Below, in pieces: positions 60,450 to 64,000 of a stretch of 64,000 bases of DNA. The stretch is from assembly GCA_030268105.1 (NCBI GenBank), contig BSDZ01000019.1:102001-166000 (forward strand). Direction: 5' to 3'. Under the pieces are notes generated by a model that was given only the letters and a program-made list of their open reading frames with translations, had not been told where the DNA came from and did not search any database. The translations under genes and the position numbers were made by a program. Source of the stretch: Volvox africanus. Taxonomy: Eukaryota > Chlorophyta > Chlorophyceae > Chlamydomonadales > Volvocaceae. Within the stretch, counting starts at the first letter, position 1. The number at the start of each line of letters is the position of its first letter.

Positions 60450-61184
60450 TGCACCCAAGACGGGTTCAAAACTTGCAGAACCCTCAGCAGGAGCTTCATA
60501 CCAAACGTCAACGGAATAGGGAAGTCCCGGCAACGGAACTGGCATTCCCTGCATATCCACACCATTAAACAACACGGTGCCTGGTGCAAACCGGGAGACA
60601 CGCTGCATACCATTTAACAAAGCCTCAGCCTTGCGCTGGCTACAGGCAGGGAGCAGAACACATGCAGCGGTGTCCGGATATTGAGGCCTGAACCTCCTAT
60701 ACAAGGCCAACTGTTCCGACATCTCATGCAGAAATGAGGGGATGAACAAAACGACGTGGTTTGACAAATCGAGAGACGATAAGGGACAGCGCGGTGTAAA
60801 CAAATTACACAGCGAATCAAAGCAAAGAAGTCCCGTAAGTCCGTCTAGCGTAACGCGACGCTCAATAGCATGTTCGATTTGTCCAAGAGCATAAGGCAGC
60901 AATGCCTTCACGGCTGGCCGTAAGGATGACCACCGACCACACGCATGTCCAGCAATCCCGGGTGGAGTCCCCTCCGTATCAACCCAGGCCACAATCGTTG
61001 GCATATTGAGGGCTCTATCAATCGAGCTACCCTGGTGCGAGTAAAAATATAAAATAGACGATGGATGGAGCTCCATGTCCTTGCGTATATAGCTGTGTAC
61101 GTGATGCATATAGCGAAGGGTTGGATTACGCCATGGATGAGTAGTTTTGGCAGCCCCGGAATGTAAAGCGTTACCCGGTGGCAT
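60444..61184 (-). CDS. 246-aa ORF, possible retroelement remnant
   Basis: A single uninterrupted 246-codon frame from ATG, unusual here because most long genes are split. Codon use is less GC-biased than in the other genes. It contains a segment of hydrophobic strand plus motif (TAACVLLPACSQRKAEALLN, then PGTVLFNGVDMQG) that resembles the small domain upstream of reverse transcriptase in algal retrotransposons, in my recollection. No polymerase, integrase or protease motif is present, and no LTR is seen, so it would be a fragment. It could instead be an intronless host gene. Confidence 0.4.
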   Translation of the reverse strand: MPPGNALHSGAAKTTHPWRNPTLRYMHHVHSYIRKDMELHPSSILYFYSHQGSSIDRALNMPTIVAWVDTEGTPPGIAGHACGRWSSLRPAVKALLPYALGQIEHAIERRVTLDGLTGLLCFDSLCNLFTPRCPLSSLDLSNHVVLFIPSFLHEMSEQLALYRRFRPQYPDTAACVLLPACSQRKAEALLNGMQRVSRFAPGTVLFNGVDMQGMPVPLPGLPYSVDVWYEAPAEGSASFEPVLGAL

Positions 61185-64000
61185 TCCTCATCTTTGGCCC
61201 ATTAGCATGGATGGAGCCCTGCTTCTCCCTTCTAGAGGGACGCCAGATCAGACCCCAATCAACTTCAACATGCAATTCCAGGGACACAGTGTCGTGCCTT
61301 ACCAATGTGTGTCCAAGCAAGTACACAAGTACGTAATGTTATGTATGTATATGTGAACACTGCACCACATGATTTAGGTTGTGTGACAAACATAGATGGA
61401 CTTTGCTGCTGGGTGCTTACTTTATCGCTGACATGTGCACGGTCTACAAATGCAAGTATGAAGGGTGTTACACAGCAGTGGGCGATCCGCAAGACAAGCA
61501 CCAGGGCCCCTGACCGGGCCGAACTACAGCACGGGAGGAGGGCACAATGCTTCATTTGTTTGCCCTGCCGCGTGATCCCTCACTCAAGTGTTTGGATATG
61601 TATGGGGTCGATGTAGCGGCTTCATCCAATCTGCTCCTCTATCTGTGGGTATCGAGTTTTTGTGTGAAGTTATGCACAAGCAGGCTGCGACTGCCGGGTC
61701 CCAGTTCCTATTAAACCAAATTAAGTTCATATAACATAATAATTTATATTGTGCCATCCTATTGTGCCATCGAGCACATGCGTGCATCGCACTATATTGA
61801 CGGTTTGGTTTGATGTATACCAAACCTTGTAATGACCCCGACGTCGGTGTTCAGCCAGCAGCAGATAGAACCGTACTCTGTGTCACTCTTGGCAGTACAT
61901 TTCTCATATCCTGCCTGACCCGTGAAATAACTACTCCTTATAGCTGTAGAGAGAGGCAGGTATAATTAGGGAGTCGTTAAGCCCCTCGCTCATTTTAATA
62001 GTTAGCACACAAATATTTATGTGCAAATGAGGGGGTGTGTATATTATATTTTGTAACACATTTATAAATATATACATAATAAAGATATGATACAATATGA
62101 TCGCCCCCGGTCCTTGTCCTTTCAGGGCACAGCCGCCCACAGTGCGGCATCCGTTCATATATATAATTAATATCTACATACTTCTGAACAAGTTTGTAAG
62201 ATTCAAGTAAGCCTGTTGTGTTGTATAGATAGCGAAGCAGGAAGATTGGCAAGCAGCGCCTCTGTGTCCCCACAGATAGATAGATTTGTCTCGACATCCA
62301 TATTACACAACCAAGGTATACAACTACCTGCTTATACATCACCGTACTTGCGTGTACATTAGCCGCATTGTTTCACTTCTCCTCGCAACTCATCCAGCAG
62401 CAATTAGGTACGTAGGTATGAGTTTGCGGAGTTCCATTTCCATAATGATGGCGCGAGTGCAATGCGTGATATATGAGAGTGACATAGAGGTCAAAACGCA
62501 CGCCGAATCACCGTGTTACACATTGCATACCGTCACGCATTCATATCATGCAAAATGATTAATATATAGCGTGCGTCATCATCCACCAACCTACGTACCA
62601 GCAAGGTGCATCAAGGTATGTGTCTACTTATTCATCCATCTAGCAATCCATTTAAGTAGATTTTACCGCTATCTAAGCTGCCTTCTTAAGAAATAACTTA
62701 ATCCGAACTTTCCACACACGGTTTTGCCAGCCCTGGGAGGCTGCACAAATCAGCAGCTGCAAGGAATGCGGGTGCTGTGGAGTGCCGCCAGAAGATGATG
62801 GCACAGCAGCAGCAGGAGGCCTTTGGCCCAAAACAGCGTTTATGTTCAAAAGAAGTGGATGTGCGGATCCGAGGACAATCGTCTGCGTCTGCCAGTCATG
62901 AATCGCATACAGGTTGGTATGTGTGTAGGATAGGGGGGTACATCACCCGTGGCCACTAACCTGGCAGTCCCTACCTTCCCCGGTGTTTCGGGGCACCCTC
63001 ATCCAGTCTCCCATGCCGACTTCTCCGAAATCAGTGGTTTTCCCAGGTTCAGCACCCACCACCAGCATCCAGCGGAATCTGCCGAATCAACTAAGGCGTC
63101 AACTCCGCTACTGGTCAGCTCGCAGGTCACTTTAATTGGGGTCGTCACCGTCCATCGACATGGGGGCACCCTGCCCTTAACTTTAGGGTCTTTGGCCCGC
63201 TCTCGGTCGGGGTAGACCCTGGAACTCCAGGGGCATATTAGTCGTGCCATAACAGTCGTGCCTGAACACGATTGGTGTATAAACGTTCGGAGTTGCCATC
63301 GTGGTGCAACGGTTGTCCTGAGGGGCCCAGGAGAATCAACTCGCCCCATGTCCATGAATTGTTGTACGCGCCATGGTCTCGTGGGTAATCGCTCCGGCCC
63401 TGTAAACAAACAAGTAGGGTGTCGGCTTCTAGGAAGCCGGAAAAAGGGCGGGGCCCCCCACAATCCGTACATGCCGGTTACTTCAAAATGACGGTTTGAA
63501 GTTTGCGAGTTTTCGATGATGCCGGCTCATGACGTTCAGCAGGCGCCGCGCGAATCGCGTGGATCCCGGGTGCATGCCGCATCGATGGCCAGTACGGCAG
63601 ACCGCAAATGCTGCATCATTTCCAAAGCGAACGGCGAGGACGTCAAGTGTTAGAGTGTCGCCAGTACTACTGATGGAAAGCTTTAAGCTGTATCTCCGAA
63701 ATGCCTGCGGCTTCAGCAATTCACCCCACAGCATCGAGCTCCATGTCGGCACTGTGGAACTCTTCTGCCCCGAGAGTTGGCTGAAATTAATTTACACAAC
63801 GTTACATTCTTTGTAGATAACTGTAAGCAAATTCGTCGACATGCTGGTGGCAAATCGCCATGCCTGTGAGAGCAGCTTAGTCACCCAACCTGGTTGTTCA
63901 ATTCATTTCACGCCGTCATGCCAGAATTCCATTATGAGAGACGCGGCACCTTTTGGAATAAAATTTAGCCCGAGAGGCGTTGATGTGACCTAAACCGGGG
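61185..64000. other. Sparse region, no firm gene
   Basis: AT-richer between 61.6 and 62.7 kb. A minus-strand frame at 63483-63752 (RRYSLKLSISSTGDTLTLD, then VLAVRFGNDAAFAV) may be an exon of a gene extending beyond the window, and another at 62999-63472 may be related, but I cannot join them. A short hairpin (GGCTTCTAGGAAGCC) lies at 63423-63437. Confidence 0.3.

Overview
The window is nuclear DNA of a eukaryote, almost certainly a volvocine green alga (Chlamydomonas/Volvox relatives). The evidence is: GC-rich coding sequence; many short introns with CAG|GTGAGT or GTGCGT-type donors and CAG acceptors; TGTAA polyadenylation signals; long Ala/Gly/Gln/Pro low-complexity stretches inside conserved proteins; and a gene set (BOP1, a PAM2-Smr protein, an extended-synaptotagmin-like protein, a SPATA4-like ciliary CH protein, JTB) typical of a flagellated plant-lineage cell. 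Bacterial gene finding does not apply. Nearly every gene is split, so I rebuilt exons by hand from splice sites and reading phase.

Layout. 1-3.3 kb: no recognisable gene. 3.27-10.15 kb (+): multi-exon coiled-coil/low-complexity protein of unknown function. 12.85-13.21 kb (-): 79-aa small membrane protein. 15.09-18.24 kb (-): complete CID7-like PAM2/CUE/Smr protein. 18.51-18.78 kb (-): 91-aa membrane protein. 19.23-20.48 kb (+): 153-aa membrane protein. 23.06-31.03 kb (-): extended-synaptotagmin-like SMP/C2 gene whose introns and one exon are full of minisatellites. 33.3-33.9 kb (-): part of a Sel1-repeat gene, divergent from 34.33-41.04 kb (+): BOP1 ribosome-biogenesis factor, rebuilt in 13 exons (816 aa). 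41-45 kb: mostly intergenic. 45.05-46.19 kb (-): JTB-family membrane protein (200 aa). 47.14-47.91 kb (-): N-terminal exons of an unidentified protein. 48.66-50.01 kb (-): SPATA4-like CH-domain protein (218 aa). 51.17-56.60 kb (-): large von Willebrand A-domain protein (932 aa). 58.8-61.2 kb: a 491-bp duplicated segment, a short possibly truncated gene and a convergent possible retroelement ORF. 61.2-64 kb: sparse.

The genes do not form an operon or a visible pathway; they are unrelated housekeeping, trafficking, RNA-regulation and ciliary genes, as expected for an algal chromosome. The most interesting structure is non-coding: (i) a roughly 310-bp dispersed element present three times, each time inside an intron of a different gene; (ii) a recent (490/491 identical) duplication of the 3' region of the vWA gene, with fold-back rearrangement; (iii) a strong local excess of the CGTAC/GTAC motif from about 22.7 kb onward. 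I saw no defence system, CRISPR array, rRNA or tRNA.
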